From the IMG/VR virus record IMGVR_UViG_3300001041_000014, positions 1-64,000 of that record: 64,000 nt of DNA. One strand, written 5' to 3'. The translations under genes were made by a program, and so were the position numbers. The notes beneath the pieces were generated by a model. That model made no database searches and was not told the DNA's origin. It worked only from the letters and a program-made list of their open reading frames with translations. Below, piece by piece: positions 47,426-57,513 of this stretch. Origin of the DNA: a virus. Positions within the stretch are counted from its first letter, which is position 1, and each line of letters begins with the position of its first letter.

Positions 47426-50056
47426 ATGACGTTAAGTGATCTTGAGAAACAGTTATATACCAACGGTACATTTAATTTAGATATGTTGGAAGATACTATA
47501 AATGAAGTTAAAATAAATTCATTTAAGTATCTTTATTCAACCCAACTTCAATTAATTGGATATAAGCGAATTGATTTACTAATGAGTGATTTATTATTGA
47601 TGAATCCATATAAAGATCGTGTAACATATCCTAAGAAATACATTAGGACTATAGATTTTGATTTTGTATCAAATCAAAACAAAAAAAGGTATAAAAATTC
47701 TAAGTTTTATAATAAAGAAATAGGAGTATTTGATACTGTTTCCAACTCTGATATTTTCTCATATACATTTTTAGTCTTTATCGAAGGTAAGTTTTTTGAT
47801 TCCGCCACAATAACGGTTAAAGATGATGTAACCTATATAATATTTAATATAGATACTGTGATCACTCAAACATATTTTAATACGTTAGTGAGTGCTAATT
47901 CAAAAGTAACTATTTTATTTTTACCAAATTGTGCGTATAACGTATATAATACTGACAATACAGTATTACAAAAATATAAGAATAATTTAACTTTACCTGA
48001 ATTAAGCTTAGGTACTCATATTGATACATCGACAAATTATATTAATTATATAAATACATTAAATCTGAAATTCTCAGCTATAATTGCCAATGTAGTTAAA
48101 TCGACAGGAATACTTAAATTCTATAGTAGTGCTCAGAATACATTTGATAATCGATACGTGCATTTAAATGTTTTTGGTATACCACATCTTCTAAAGAAGA
48201 TTGATATTACTGGAGCGACAAAATATTTTGATATACCAATTCAAAATATGCCCATTCCAGTAGAAAACATCTTGATATTTAAAACTATCAATGAAATAAA
48301 ATATTTTGCTCATGATATAACTCTAAGATTATATTATCCTAACATTTATGAAGTAATTGGAAATACTGCTGATAATGACTTAACCTTCTTTGTATTATAT
48401 TCTGACGATACCCCTAATGTTGTAACTCTAAGTTATCAAAATGAGTTAGCTCTATATTATAATGCAAGTACGAATATCTTAGATAAATATAAAGATAGTA
48501 CCATACCTGACATTATAAAGAATTTCTCTCCGATAGAATTTGTATATGATATTAAAGACTTTACAGATACAGCTTCTGATCCTTTAAGATACAAACTTGA
48601 TAAATTTCAAGCTTGGTGTAATCAAAATAGTGAGATATTAAAATCATATCTATTCAAACAATTAACGAATGGAACTGGATCATATCTTGATGTATCCACT
48701 ATGGATTTAGCTTCTAAATATAGATTGGATAATAGACAAGAGATAAGTGTTGTGTCTGAACAAGAGGATTTTCTGGAACCCCGTTATTTATTTATATTAG
48801 GTAATGGGTATTCAAATGATTTAACCGATCTAAAATTTTTTATAGATGGGTTATTATATACTCCAGATAAATTTAATGTAGATAATGATTATAATTATTA
48901 CTATATCCCAGTAACTTTAATAACACAAAATTCTATTATCGAATTGGAAAAACCTGAAAGTTTCTCTTTTAATACCAATTTAAGTTTCGCTTCAATTGAA
49001 GATGTAATAGATATCACAATACTGAAATCTGATATGGAAGTAATGATAAATGATATATTTATTATAAATAATTCTAACGGTGGAGTATATGTAGATCCAA
49101 CATCACTTATTATATCAATTGAAACCAACGGTGAACTGATAGATTTAGATAAAACCTCATCATTTAATCTAACTGATTTCAAATTAAGAATTGCGGATAC
49201 TAATTTACTTGGTCAAGATTTGACATTATATATTAATAAGATTGCTTTTACTCATGAATTTGAAATAACTAATGTTGATAATATATTTAATGTATCCACA
49301 TTTAGTTCTAATGAAATAGTGAATAATGATCCACGTAATTTTAGATTATTCAGAAATGGTCAATTGATGATGACTGAGTTATTTAATGTTGCTTTTCCAA
49401 AATACGCGGGTGATGATTATCGTGTAACAACTAATATTGTTGTACAGATAGGTGATAAATATATCGTTGAATATACGCCAACTAAATATAGACAGATCTT
49501 TTATCAAGAAATTATACCTCAAAATGGATTTGTTGATATGAAAGGTTTCATAACTAAACCTTTTGATTTAAAATGGTATGATGCTTATCTGAATGGTTAT
49601 AGACTAAATAAAAATAATATTGATATACTTTCACCAACAAAAATATTTGTGAAAAATGTTATTACTCTTAAGAACTTTACTGTTTTTGAAAGGGTTATTG
49701 AAGATGAATTATTACCAATGGGGCCAAATCCAGTATCAGTATCAGATACTCTATGGGATAATATACCAACAATAGGAACGTCAATGACTGCTATTCGTCC
49801 AGTAATCAACGATATACTCGACGATATGATAACTGATCTTATTGATAAAAGAGGCCCTCAATTATATGATTTCTATTTACTTATTATGAATTCAAATATG
49901 TTTATAAATCCAGATATAACTGGAGTATTTTCACAAGATATTATTAATGAATACCCGTTTATATTCTCACCCGATAAAGTATTATTAATGAATCCAGATG
50001 ATGGTGTCGGTTCAAATATCATTATGAATATTTTTCCCACTATTACTACTCTTTAA
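47426..50056 (+). CDS. Large virion structural protein (putative)
   Basis: 876 residues, no signal peptide, dominated by beta-type repeats with phrases such as DxFFIDGLLYTPDKFNVD, FRLFRNGQLMMTELFNV and YDAYLNGYRLNKNNIDIL. These 'x-NG-x-x-L' units recur 3-4 times and look like repeated beta domains of a tail or baseplate protein. Start ATG follows AAAGAAAGGGTG. I cannot name the exact part of the virion. Confidence 0.7.
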   Translation: MTLSDLEKQLYTNGTFNLDMLEDTINEVKINSFKYLYSTQLQLIGYKRIDLLMSDLLLMNPYKDRVTYPKKYIRTIDFDFVSNQNKKRYKNSKFYNKEIGVFDTVSNSDIFSYTFLVFIEGKFFDSATITVKDDVTYIIFNIDTVITQTYFNTLVSANSKVTILFLPNCAYNVYNTDNTVLQKYKNNLTLPELSLGTHIDTSTNYINYINTLNLKFSAIIANVVKSTGILKFYSSAQNTFDNRYVHLNVFGIPHLLKKIDITGATKYFDIPIQNMPIPVENILIFKTINEIKYFAHDITLRLYYPNIYEVIGNTADNDLTFFVLYSDDTPNVVTLSYQNELALYYNASTNILDKYKDSTIPDIIKNFSPIEFVYDIKDFTDTASDPLRYKLDKFQAWCNQNSEILKSYLFKQLTNGTGSYLDVSTMDLASKYRLDNRQEISVVSEQEDFLEPRYLFILGNGYSNDLTDLKFFIDGLLYTPDKFNVDNDYNYYYIPVTLITQNSIIELEKPESFSFNTNLSFASIEDVIDITILKSDMEVMINDIFIINNSNGGVYVDPTSLIISIETNGELIDLDKTSSFNLTDFKLRIADTNLLGQDLTLYINKIAFTHEFEITNVDNIFNVSTFSSNEIVNNDPRNFRLFRNGQLMMTELFNVAFPKYAGDDYRVTTNIVVQIGDKYIVEYTPTKYRQIFYQEIIPQNGFVDMKGFITKPFDLKWYDAYLNGYRLNKNNIDILSPTKIFVKNVITLKNFTVFERVIEDELLPMGPNPVSVSDTLWDNIPTIGTSMTAIRPVINDILDDMITDLIDKRGPQLYDFYLLIMNSNMFINPDITGVFSQDIINEYPFIFSPDKVLLMNPDDGVGSNIIMNIFPTITTL

Positions 50057-50132
50057 TATAACTAAGTAAATTTCTTTACTTTACTATTATCAAACAATAG
50101 TATAAAAAACAATAATGAATAGGAGTGGAATT

Positions 50133-50807
50133 ATGACATTACTGAATAGATTTGCAGTATCATTACTGTCCCGTGAATATAAAGATGATGCAGTACCTCA
50201 AGAATTAATGATCCATAAAGCCTCTGGGCAGATTTTACTTAAGACTGTTGATGGTAACGTTATATCATACGACAGTTTAACAAGACTTAGAAATCATATT
50301 GATAATACAACATTCGTTGCATATAATCTGAATATTGATGGTAATCTATATTCTCTTGAATTGAGTGATATAGAATTACCTGAGGTTATCCTAGATGAAT
50401 CTAATTTACTTTTAGAACCATACATTATAACAAATATTCCAGTTAAAATACTTATTAGTATAGATATGGATTGTGTTGAAGTTGTTGGGGATCAAACTTT
50501 AATTGAGGTTGAGCCATCTATAAGGATGTCCTTTACTATAACTAATGGGGTTGATACTCCGCTATCATATTCATTAGTGTCGGTATTATCAGAAAATAAT
50601 ATATTCGTTCTGGAACCAGTAAAATTATTACCTCTGACCGCTAACCCAGTCGATTATACCATGTCATTAACAGAGATATCTATTGTACGAAATTCTAATA
50701 TTATTATTGATCGTGTGGTTAAAAATATAGTGCATAGCATTTTAGTTTTATCGGAAGATTATATTAAGGTGGTTGATGCGACATGTCCGCTACTTTTAAA
50801 TTTATAA
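50133..50807 (+). CDS. Probable virion protein
   Basis: 224 residues from ATG 50133, chosen because ATAGGAGTGG lies just before it and an ATG six codons earlier overlaps that site. Starts MTLLNRFAVSLLSREYKDDAVPQELMIHKASGQILLKT, a start seen in fibre or baseplate proteins. Overlaps the next gene by 25 nt. Confidence 0.65.
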   Translation: MTLLNRFAVSLLSREYKDDAVPQELMIHKASGQILLKTVDGNVISYDSLTRLRNHIDNTTFVAYNLNIDGNLYSLELSDIELPEVILDESNLLLEPYIITNIPVKILISIDMDCVEVVGDQTLIEVEPSIRMSFTITNGVDTPLSYSLVSVLSENNIFVLEPVKLLPLTANPVDYTMSLTEISIVRNSNIIIDRVVKNIVHSILVLSEDYIKVVDATCPLLLNL

Positions 50808-51343
50808 AAAAAATACAGAATAATCTAGGATTAGCAAATATCTTAACATCACTGGTTAATACTAATCAGGATGGTATTATTGATGATTTACTTACACTAG
50901 TAATGAATATGCCTGCTTATATTACAAAGCCATTTAAAATGAATCATATATATACTATTAATATGGATAGTCTCGATAGTATTGATTTAATCAGCGGAGT
51001 TTTCATTCCTGGTAAACTAATGATTTCAGCATCACCCAGTTTAACTTTTATTATGAATCCTGTTGTTACATACGATAAACGAAAAAGGATTAAAGTTATT
51101 GATAGAAAGATTGTTACTGATCCACTAAATTTATCTTACGAAATACAAGTATGCAATAATGCTCTTGATGAAGTCCCCACATGGGAAACAATGAGTACTG
51201 AATATTCATATGGGCTTTTTTATGGATTCACTAATAACATTAAAACGACATCTAATTGGGCTATTGGTGTAAAGATTATTATAACTAAACTACAACCATC
51301 TGCTGAAGTTGAGTTTACTGATCTTTATGTGGCTCATATGTAA
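50783..51343 (+). CDS. Probable virion protein
   Basis: 186 residues, start inside the previous gene (translational coupling). Beta-rich, no motif recognised. Ends at a terminator. Confidence 0.65.
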   Translation: MSATFKFIKKIQNNLGLANILTSLVNTNQDGIIDDLLTLVMNMPAYITKPFKMNHIYTINMDSLDSIDLISGVFIPGKLMISASPSLTFIMNPVVTYDKRKRIKVIDRKIVTDPLNLSYEIQVCNNALDEVPTWETMSTEYSYGLFYGFTNNIKTTSNWAIGVKIIITKLQPSAEVEFTDLYVAHM

Positions 51344-51350
51344 TACACAA

Positions 51351-51390
51351 CAGAATTCATAGAGTTTATCAATAAACTCTATGAATTCTG
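51351..51390 (+). terminator. Terminator after virion gene pair
   Basis: CAGAATTCATAGAGTTTAT/ATAAACTCTATGAATTCTG stem followed by TTTATT. Confidence 0.85.
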
Positions 51391-51445
51391 TTTATTATGA
51401 ATTAACATTATAATAAATATAAAATAAATGAGTGGGGTGAGTTTA

Positions 51446-52006
51446 ATGAATATTCTAAAACCATTTAGAGATCTATGTTCCTTCCTAGGCTTAAATCGTT
51501 CCAGTAAATATAAAAGATTGAAAAATCATCAATTTTTTATATTAATAAATTACTGGATAAATGTGGAAATTGATAATATACCTGTACAGAATAAGATAAA
51601 GAAGAGGGTCATTAGTAAATTTCTAAAGATTAAATTCAATATATTTGAGAAGAATTTCTTAGATTACATAAATACTGTTGATAGTAATACTAATGATGTA
51701 AATATAAAGAAAGTATTTCTTGATTGTATTTCTGAATATGAAGAGGAAGCTGTCCGTAAATATATACCTATTATATTCATAGATAAATTTAGAGAATGGC
51801 ATTCATGTCATATTGAAATTGCATTTGAAGCTTTAAAGTCCATTGGTGAAAGTTGTTTTTATGACTCACCATATGAAAAAATTGCTGCATCTTTAGATAT
51901 ATTACTATTTGCTTTCAGATTAACCATTATTGATGCTGAAAAGACTATTAATGATTTAAATGGTGAATTGGAACAGGTATTGAGGGGAACTGTATTTGAT
52001 ATTTAA
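51446..52006 (+). CDS. Unknown helical protein upstream of holin-like gene
   Basis: 186 residues from ATG 51446 preceded by GTGGGGTGAGTTTA. Helical, Lys-rich, no membrane span. Linked to the next gene by 12 nt, perhaps a lysis-regulation partner. Confidence 0.65.
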   Translation: MNILKPFRDLCSFLGLNRSSKYKRLKNHQFFILINYWINVEIDNIPVQNKIKKRVISKFLKIKFNIFEKNFLDYINTVDSNTNDVNIKKVFLDCISEYEEEAVRKYIPIIFIDKFREWHSCHIEIAFEALKSIGESCFYDSPYEKIAASLDILLFAFRLTIIDAEKTINDLNGELEQVLRGTVFDI

Positions 52007-52018
52007 AAGGGGCGATTA

Positions 52019-52501
52019 ATGATGCCAACCATTGAACCGTTCTTACAGTATGGAGCTTTAGGAGTCATTTGTTTTGTATTTATAACAGTAGCATATAATT
52101 TATTTAACAAACAAAGTAAACAATTTGAACTTCTTATAACTAATTTAGTAACACAGAAGAATGATTCTTTTGATGACCTTAAAGATTTACTGGCAGCTTT
52201 ACTACAAACTCTAAATAATCAAAATGCCCATATCACGCAATCATTTAATGAAATAACGAATAGATTGGGAATTGGGATTACAGACCGACATGATATGTTG
52301 GAATTATTTATCAAACAAGATGAATTATCATCTAAACGATATATTGAATTTATAAGTCAATTAACTGAGTATAAGATGGTATTATATAAAATGCGAACTG
52401 ATTGTTATTGTATTGCTAATAAAAAAAAGATTGGTGCTATATTGGTTGAGAAAGGGTATATAACTCAAGATCAATTAGATGAAGTATCGAGGGAGATCTA
52501 A
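52019..52501 (+). CDS. Holin-like small membrane protein
   Basis: 160 residues. One N-terminal membrane span (YGALGVICFVFITVAYNLF, ~10-28) followed by a long soluble helical part with coiled-coil pattern. Such single-span proteins serve as holins or spanin-like partners in Gram-positive phages, but the long tail is atypical. Followed by a terminator. Confidence 0.6.
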   Translation: MMPTIEPFLQYGALGVICFVFITVAYNLFNKQSKQFELLITNLVTQKNDSFDDLKDLLAALLQTLNNQNAHITQSFNEITNRLGIGITDRHDMLELFIKQDELSSKRYIEFISQLTEYKMVLYKMRTDCYCIANKKKIGAILVEKGYITQDQLDEVSREI

Positions 52502-52507
52502 AAAAAT

Positions 52508-52548
52508 ATGTGTAAGGCTTTTTATAGCCTTACACACTTACTTTTTCT
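52508..52548. terminator. Bidirectional terminator
   Basis: GTGTAAGGCT/AGCCTTACAC stem with a T-rich tail on the plus strand; sits between convergent 52019 (+) and 52538 (-). Confidence 0.8.
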
Positions 52549-54673
52549 TTTTCTTAAAACTCATCTTAGGTATATTCTTTAGCTTGTAATTCTCTATAGC
52601 CCTATTCATAAAGTACTCATGAATGTTAAAAACATTGGTATCTTTAAGTAACTTATAACATCCTTTATCATCCATTAAATAAGTATTGAAGTTATCTTTA
52701 AAATATGAATCTAGTATATTTAATAGTTTACTTCTAACCTCAGCGTCAGTTAATGGAATTAATAATTCAAATCTCTTATTTAAATTACGAGTTAATAAAT
52801 CGGCACTGGATATAAATAACAATGGTTTATTTGAATTGTAGAAATAATATATTCGACTATGCTCTAAGAATCTACCCACAATACTTCTAATGGATATATT
52901 CTTGTTAATAGCTTTCATTGAGCAAATTCCTCTACATATGAGATTAATTTTAACTCCAGCCTCGGATGCTTTATAAAGTTTCTTAATCATCCCCTTATCA
53001 GATAATGAATTTAATTTGAAAGTAATAGAAGCTTTATTACCTTCTTTGGCTATAGCTATTTCACGATCAATTAGTTCATATAACTTACTTCTTAAATTAT
53101 AAGGAGAAAAGAATAACTTATTCACTTCAATAGTTGGTTCTGAAAATCCTGATAGTATATTGAAAACTGTCAGTAAATCCTCACCAATCTTTTCCTTAGA
53201 TGTAAAGTATGATAGATCGGTATATATCTTCGCTGTAGTATCGTTATAATTACCAGTTCCGAGATGAGAATATAATCGTAAACCCTTATTACTTTTCCTA
53301 ACTACAATAATAAATTTACAATGAGTTTTAAATTCCTCGACTCCATAGATCAATTTACATCCAGATAGTTTTAATTTTTCAATTAAAGATATATTTCGAT
53401 CTTCATCAAAACGAGCCTTTATTTCTAATAATACACTAACTTGTTTACCATTCTCAGCAGCTCTACATAAAGCCTCAACTATTGGTGAATCTGGTGAGGA
53501 TACTCTATATAGAGTTTGCTTAATGGCAAGTACATTTGGATCAACAGATGCATGTTCAATGAAATTTACAACAGGGGAATAACTCTCATATGGATGGTGG
53601 AGAATTATATCATTAGTATCAATTGCTGTAAACATATCATGTTCACCTATCAATTCTTGAGGAAACTGAGGACTGAATGGGACATATTCCAATGAAGCAT
53701 TTTTGATTGGTGAATTAGATAGGAATGATAAGTTTAATATCATATTCGATTTAAAAATATGTCGTTTATTTAAATCGAATATATTTACCAATAACTTTAG
53801 AATGTGTTTGGGAATATCTTCTGTCACATCCATGAATATTGGTTGACTTAACTCCCTTTGAAGTAAATTCTGTTTCATACGATCTGTGATATAGATATCC
53901 GTATCATTATCTAGATCTATATTAGCTTCCTTTAGTATCCTCATACAACCTTTATATAAAATAGTTTTATTGATGAATATTCTATGAAGGAAATTAAATA
54001 CTATCTCTTCTAATAAGATATATTTATCCTCCTCAATGTCATCACTTTCTATCTTATAGATTCGATCTAAAGATTTATCTAGGGTTATTAATGATATGAC
54101 CTCTAGATTTCGATTATGATTATCCTTTAATGAAACCACTATATTAAGTTGTCTAGATTTCAGTGAAGGAAGTTCTTTAGAAGTATCATAAGTGATAGGA
54201 GTTATTAATGGGTATATATTACGAGAGAATAACTTTTCAACATATCCTTTCTCTTTACTGCTCAATTCACTAAATTTACAAATATGAATGTTATTTTTAT
54301 TGAGCTTACTGACTAACTTTTCATATGTCTGTAATTGAAGATGTTTAAATTTAAGTATTTCATCAAGAGTTTGTTCATATTCTTCCATAGCTGTTAAACC
54401 TGACAATTCTTCTTGATCACTATTTAAATCAAGCTTATTTAATAAGTATGAAAATCTAACCATTGTAAATTCATCTAAGTTTGAAGCAGTGATTCCAAGA
54501 TACTTTAATTTTTCTAATAATGGAATCTCTTTCCTTAATGCTTGATGTAACACCCGTTTATTAAAATCAAGAAAACTCAATTCTCGATTTATATAATACT
54601 TCGGTGCGTCAAATTTAGATGCTAGATCAAGTATCTCTTTATGGTATGCATCATTGATATCAGTATAATTCAT
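52538..54673 (-). CDS. ppk: Polyphosphate kinase (PPK1 type), full length
   Basis: 711 residues, close to the usual ~690-720. N domain YINRELSFLDFNKRVL and the following LKYLGITASNLDEFTMVR are PPK1 signatures. Later come IKQTLYRVS and IKARFDEDRN (Mg-binding Arg residues), KTHCKF (the autophosphorylated His of the family) and FLEHSRIYYF (second catalytic His). All four family motifs are intact, so the enzyme is probably active: it makes polyphosphate from ATP, reversibly. Basic C-terminus (KKKKK). Single-gene transcript with its own promoter-like box and terminators on both sides. PPK1 is rare in phages. Confidence 0.93.
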   Translation of the reverse strand: MNYTDINDAYHKEILDLASKFDAPKYYINRELSFLDFNKRVLHQALRKEIPLLEKLKYLGITASNLDEFTMVRFSYLLNKLDLNSDQEELSGLTAMEEYEQTLDEILKFKHLQLQTYEKLVSKLNKNNIHICKFSELSSKEKGYVEKLFSRNIYPLITPITYDTSKELPSLKSRQLNIVVSLKDNHNRNLEVISLITLDKSLDRIYKIESDDIEEDKYILLEEIVFNFLHRIFINKTILYKGCMRILKEANIDLDNDTDIYITDRMKQNLLQRELSQPIFMDVTEDIPKHILKLLVNIFDLNKRHIFKSNMILNLSFLSNSPIKNASLEYVPFSPQFPQELIGEHDMFTAIDTNDIILHHPYESYSPVVNFIEHASVDPNVLAIKQTLYRVSSPDSPIVEALCRAAENGKQVSVLLEIKARFDEDRNISLIEKLKLSGCKLIYGVEEFKTHCKFIIVVRKSNKGLRLYSHLGTGNYNDTTAKIYTDLSYFTSKEKIGEDLLTVFNILSGFSEPTIEVNKLFFSPYNLRSKLYELIDREIAIAKEGNKASITFKLNSLSDKGMIKKLYKASEAGVKINLICRGICSMKAINKNISIRSIVGRFLEHSRIYYFYNSNKPLLFISSADLLTRNLNKRFELLIPLTDAEVRSKLLNILDSYFKDNFNTYLMDDKGCYKLLKDTNVFNIHEYFMNRAIENYKLKNIPKMSFKKKKK

Positions 54674-54710
54674 TATCCATTCCTCCGTTTATTTTATTAT
54701 GTATGACATT

Positions 54711-54720
54711 ATAATATATA
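54711..54720 (-). promoter_or_regulatory. TATATATTAT promoter-like box upstream of ppk
   Basis: 38 nt upstream of the ATG at 54673, in gene orientation. Confidence 0.4.
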
Positions 54721-54733
54721 CTTAAAAAAATAG

Positions 54734-54773
54734 ATAAAAAAAAGAGATTGATATCGTTTCCGATATCAATCAA
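54734..54773 (-). terminator. Terminator before ppk
   Basis: Minus-strand stem GATTGATATCG/CGATATCAATC followed by CTTTTTTTT; ends the transcript of the cluster 54766-57911. Confidence 0.87.
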
Positions 54774-55092
54774 AATCTTCATAGATATTAATTATTACAT
54801 TCTTTTCTCTTTCAGTAATTCGTATACTAGTATTCACAGAATTATATCTAGTTGTATACATAACATTATTATCATGTTTAAATAGAGATATGGAAAATGT
54901 CTTATCGATTATATCGATTTTAAATACATCACATGTCGTGACAACACCGTTTATAATTATAGGAACATCTAATGTTATCATTTTATTCACTTCAATTTCA
55001 TTAACAATTGATTTATCTTTAATATATAAGGTTATCTTTAAATTATTATGAGGAGTCAACCAAAGTTTTTTGACTATTGTTTCATAATCCAA
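54766..55092 (-). CDS. Small unknown protein of the membrane-protein cluster
   Basis: 108 residues without membrane span. Its C-terminal beta segment (TSIRITEREKNVIINIYEDFD) resembles the ends of 56463-56870 and 57088-57456, suggesting shared ancestry of a small beta domain. Confidence 0.65.
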   Translation of the reverse strand: MDYETIVKKLWLTPHNNLKITLYIKDKSIVNEIEVNKMITLDVPIIINGVVTTCDVFKIDIIDKTFSISLFKHDNNVMYTTRYNSVNTSIRITEREKNVIINIYEDFD

Positions 55093-55109
55093 TTTTCTAT
55101 TACCCCCTA

Positions 55110-56354
55110 TTATTTTTCTTCAGTAAATCCATATAGAGTTTCTATTAAATTGTTAATATATAACGTATTTACATATACTACTAATCTATATGTTGAAATT
55201 GTATTAACTACATTAGTTGTCAGTATAAGTTTAGTCATATCGATTGAGTAGTCATTATTGAGTGGATCTAATAATGCATTGTCTTTCATAATTGATATTT
55301 TTAAGAATACACTTGTAGGTATTCCTTTATCTATATGATATTGAATGATGTCAATTAAACTATTATTGAACAATGTTGATATATCCATTTCGTCCGGTTG
55401 TCGATCACTATCAACACCATACATTGAAGATGAGTACATATTCCATCCTTCTGGGATGGTTTCATCAAATAAATTACTTATAGTAAATACTGGTATTATT
55501 GTATTACTATCAGCTATGATAGATAAATCAATATTGCGTATAACGTCCGGATTTTGAGTGAAATAATAGTATAGGCCCGCCGTATTAAATTCAGTGGATA
55601 TTGTAAAATTAATCGTAAATGCATCAGATATAAAACCCTTCTTACTACCATCATCTACACTTAAGTTAGTAAATACAGTATCAATTTTTGCAGGATAAAA
55701 TCGAAAGAATTCATCTCTACCAGTTGAGTTTTTCATTTTGTATGTTACGGGATACGCTGATTTATTATTAATATAATCAAGAAAAGGTTTAACACTCATA
55801 TTCTCATCATATAACGGTATATTAATATCCGATGCTAATACCCCTAATAATTCCTTAGGAACAAAGCTTTCTAAAGCAGTTTCTAAATAAAAATTATGAT
55901 CTTGTCGTATCTTATTTTTTAAAAACATAACTTGGTTAATTTGCTCCATTTGAGATTCAACTATTACTGATATATCAAAAAACATCTTTATTCTATTAAG
56001 TAGAAATTTCATGTAAATTCCTTTTTCAGTATCTCCAATAAACTCTTGTAAATTACTAAAATCTAAATCCATGTAATTATCTGTAATACGTTGAGTTAAA
56101 AATGTTCCATATAGAAAGTTATCTTGATCATTTAACTCAATACGTGGTCGTATTAATAATATTGGTTTATTCTTTTTCATAAATTCTTTAGTTGAATTTT
56201 GAAATATATTAAATTCTCTATATGCTATAGTTGAACTTATATGAGTTGTTTTAAAATAGTGCTTGGGAAATATATTCTTAACAAACTCTGTTATGAATGC
56301 AGTTACATTTCCATATGTATGAGCCATTGATGTTGAAGCTAATGCATATTCCAT
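55110..56354 (-). CDS. Unknown protein (414 aa), probably structural
   Basis: Mixed fold, no membrane span, no catalytic motif seen. The C-terminal third is beta-rich (LILTTNVVNTISTYRLVVYVNTLYI). ATG 56354 follows ATAGAGGTGATGAA. In an operon with the small genes on either side. Confidence 0.7.
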   Translation of the reverse strand: MEYALASTSMAHTYGNVTAFITEFVKNIFPKHYFKTTHISSTIAYREFNIFQNSTKEFMKKNKPILLIRPRIELNDQDNFLYGTFLTQRITDNYMDLDFSNLQEFIGDTEKGIYMKFLLNRIKMFFDISVIVESQMEQINQVMFLKNKIRQDHNFYLETALESFVPKELLGVLASDINIPLYDENMSVKPFLDYINNKSAYPVTYKMKNSTGRDEFFRFYPAKIDTVFTNLSVDDGSKKGFISDAFTINFTISTEFNTAGLYYYFTQNPDVIRNIDLSIIADSNTIIPVFTISNLFDETIPEGWNMYSSSMYGVDSDRQPDEMDISTLFNNSLIDIIQYHIDKGIPTSVFLKISIMKDNALLDPLNNDYSIDMTKLILTTNVVNTISTYRLVVYVNTLYINNLIETLYGFTEEK

Positions 56355-56418
56355 ATTTCATCACCTCTATCTATATTTTATAACGATCATTATATTAAAT
56401 AAATGTTGACCATAAGAT

Positions 56419-56460
56419 AAAAAAATAAAGGTGATGTAAAAATCATCCTTTATTTTTATC
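56419..56460 (-). terminator. Terminator after small membrane gene
   Basis: Minus-strand stem AAAGGATGATTTTTACATCACCTTT followed by ATTTTTTTAT. Confidence 0.75.
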
Positions 56461-56462
56461 AC

Positions 56463-56870
56463 TTATAATCGTTGTGGCACTTTAGGGACTGATCCGTTAT
56501 ACTTACTATAAAACATATTATTATCAATTTGGATAATAGTAACTGTCCGTGTACGAGAAACAATACTAATGTTAGCGGCCATCATTTTTATATGTATACC
56601 ACTCTTTGAATTTACTACATTAACATTAGTTCCGTTCATCAATTCACGCACTCCCGATACTTTACGTATAAGTGGAAATCCATATATAATGACAGTATCA
56701 AACGTCGGACCATATAATATTTTTACTTTATCAACTCTTAAATTCAATCCATCGATATTTATAATACCACCAGTTTTAATATTATAGGGTATACCATCAA
56801 TCATAATCAATACACCTGTTGCTATAAGACATCCCACAGAAAGCAATAACCAGCATATAATAAACCACAT
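56463..56870 (-). CDS. Small membrane-anchored beta protein, paralogue A
   Basis: 135 residues. N-terminal span WFIICWLLLSVGCLIATGVLIM then a beta-rich domain outside or inside the membrane. Shares layout with 57088-57456 (INIDGLNLRVDKVKILYGPTFDTVII compared with IYVNDMYLKVHEISIFKGYSLDTATL) and a similar last strand. Confidence 0.7.
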   Translation of the reverse strand: MWFIICWLLLSVGCLIATGVLIMIDGIPYNIKTGGIINIDGLNLRVDKVKILYGPTFDTVIIYGFPLIRKVSGVRELMNGTNVNVVNSKSGIHIKMMAANISIVSRTRTVTIIQIDNNMFYSKYNGSVPKVPQRL

Positions 56871-56883
56871 AATTTACTCCCCC

Positions 56884-57066
56884 TCATACTTTTAATATTT
56901 CCTTTTTAACTTTAGATGAGTTAACTTTGGTAATATCAGACATTATGAGATTTGAATTATTGGGATATTCTTTCACTTTCCGGATACATGTTTGAGATAG
57001 ACAAACTTCTAATTTACAATTAATAAATATTCCATGAATACAATAGTTTAACTTATTGTCCATCAA
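56884..57066 (-). CDS. Small unknown protein (60 aa)
   Basis: Cys-containing (CIHGIFINCKLEVCLSQTC) short protein in the membrane-protein operon, preceded by GAAGGGAGGGAATTG. Confidence 0.6.
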   Translation of the reverse strand: MMDNKLNYCIHGIFINCKLEVCLSQTCIRKVKEYPNNSNLIMSDITKVNSSKVKKEILKV

Positions 57067-57087
57067 TTCCCTCCCTTCAAATATTTA

Positions 57088-57456
57088 TCACCCAAAGAAA
57101 TCATTATCTAACTCAATATCAACGATTATTGGCGATCTATCTGTTATTCTAATATGAGCAATAGTCATATGTGATCGTACTGTGAGGTTCTTTTCTAATA
57201 CTTTTAATGTTGTACCAACATTAATCCTCTTAAATGTGTTAAGATGTCGTTTCTCAATATTACGTGAACATCGGAGTGTAGCGGTATCAAGAGAATAACC
57301 TTTGAATATTGAAATTTCATGAACCTTTAAATACATATCATTCACATATATAAAATCATTTTCCACAATAGCGAGTGGTCGTTTTAAATAAATGTGTATT
57401 GAGCCAACAGCAACACATATCAATATACCTATTATTGAATAAATCAAAAATAACAT
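57088..57456 (-). CDS. Small membrane-anchored beta protein, paralogue B
   Basis: 122 residues. N-terminal span MLFLIYSIIGILICVAVGSIHIYL then a beta domain matching paralogue A. ATG follows AAAGGAGGAAAATT. Function unknown; surface exclusion or membrane remodelling are guesses only. Confidence 0.7.
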   Translation of the reverse strand: MLFLIYSIIGILICVAVGSIHIYLKRPLAIVENDFIYVNDMYLKVHEISIFKGYSLDTATLRCSRNIEKRHLNTFKRINVGTTLKVLEKNLTVRSHMTIAHIRITDRSPIIVDIELDNDFFG

Positions 57457-57480
57457 AATTTTCCTCCTTTAAATTTAAGA

Positions 57481-57512
57481 ATATGAGGAAGTTTTTTAAC
57501 TCCCTCATATAG
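57481..57512 (-). terminator. Terminator after 57514-57822
   Basis: CTATATGAGGGAGTT/AACTTCCTCATAT stem on the minus strand, then TTCTTAAATTT. Confidence 0.6.
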
Positions 57513-57513
57513 T

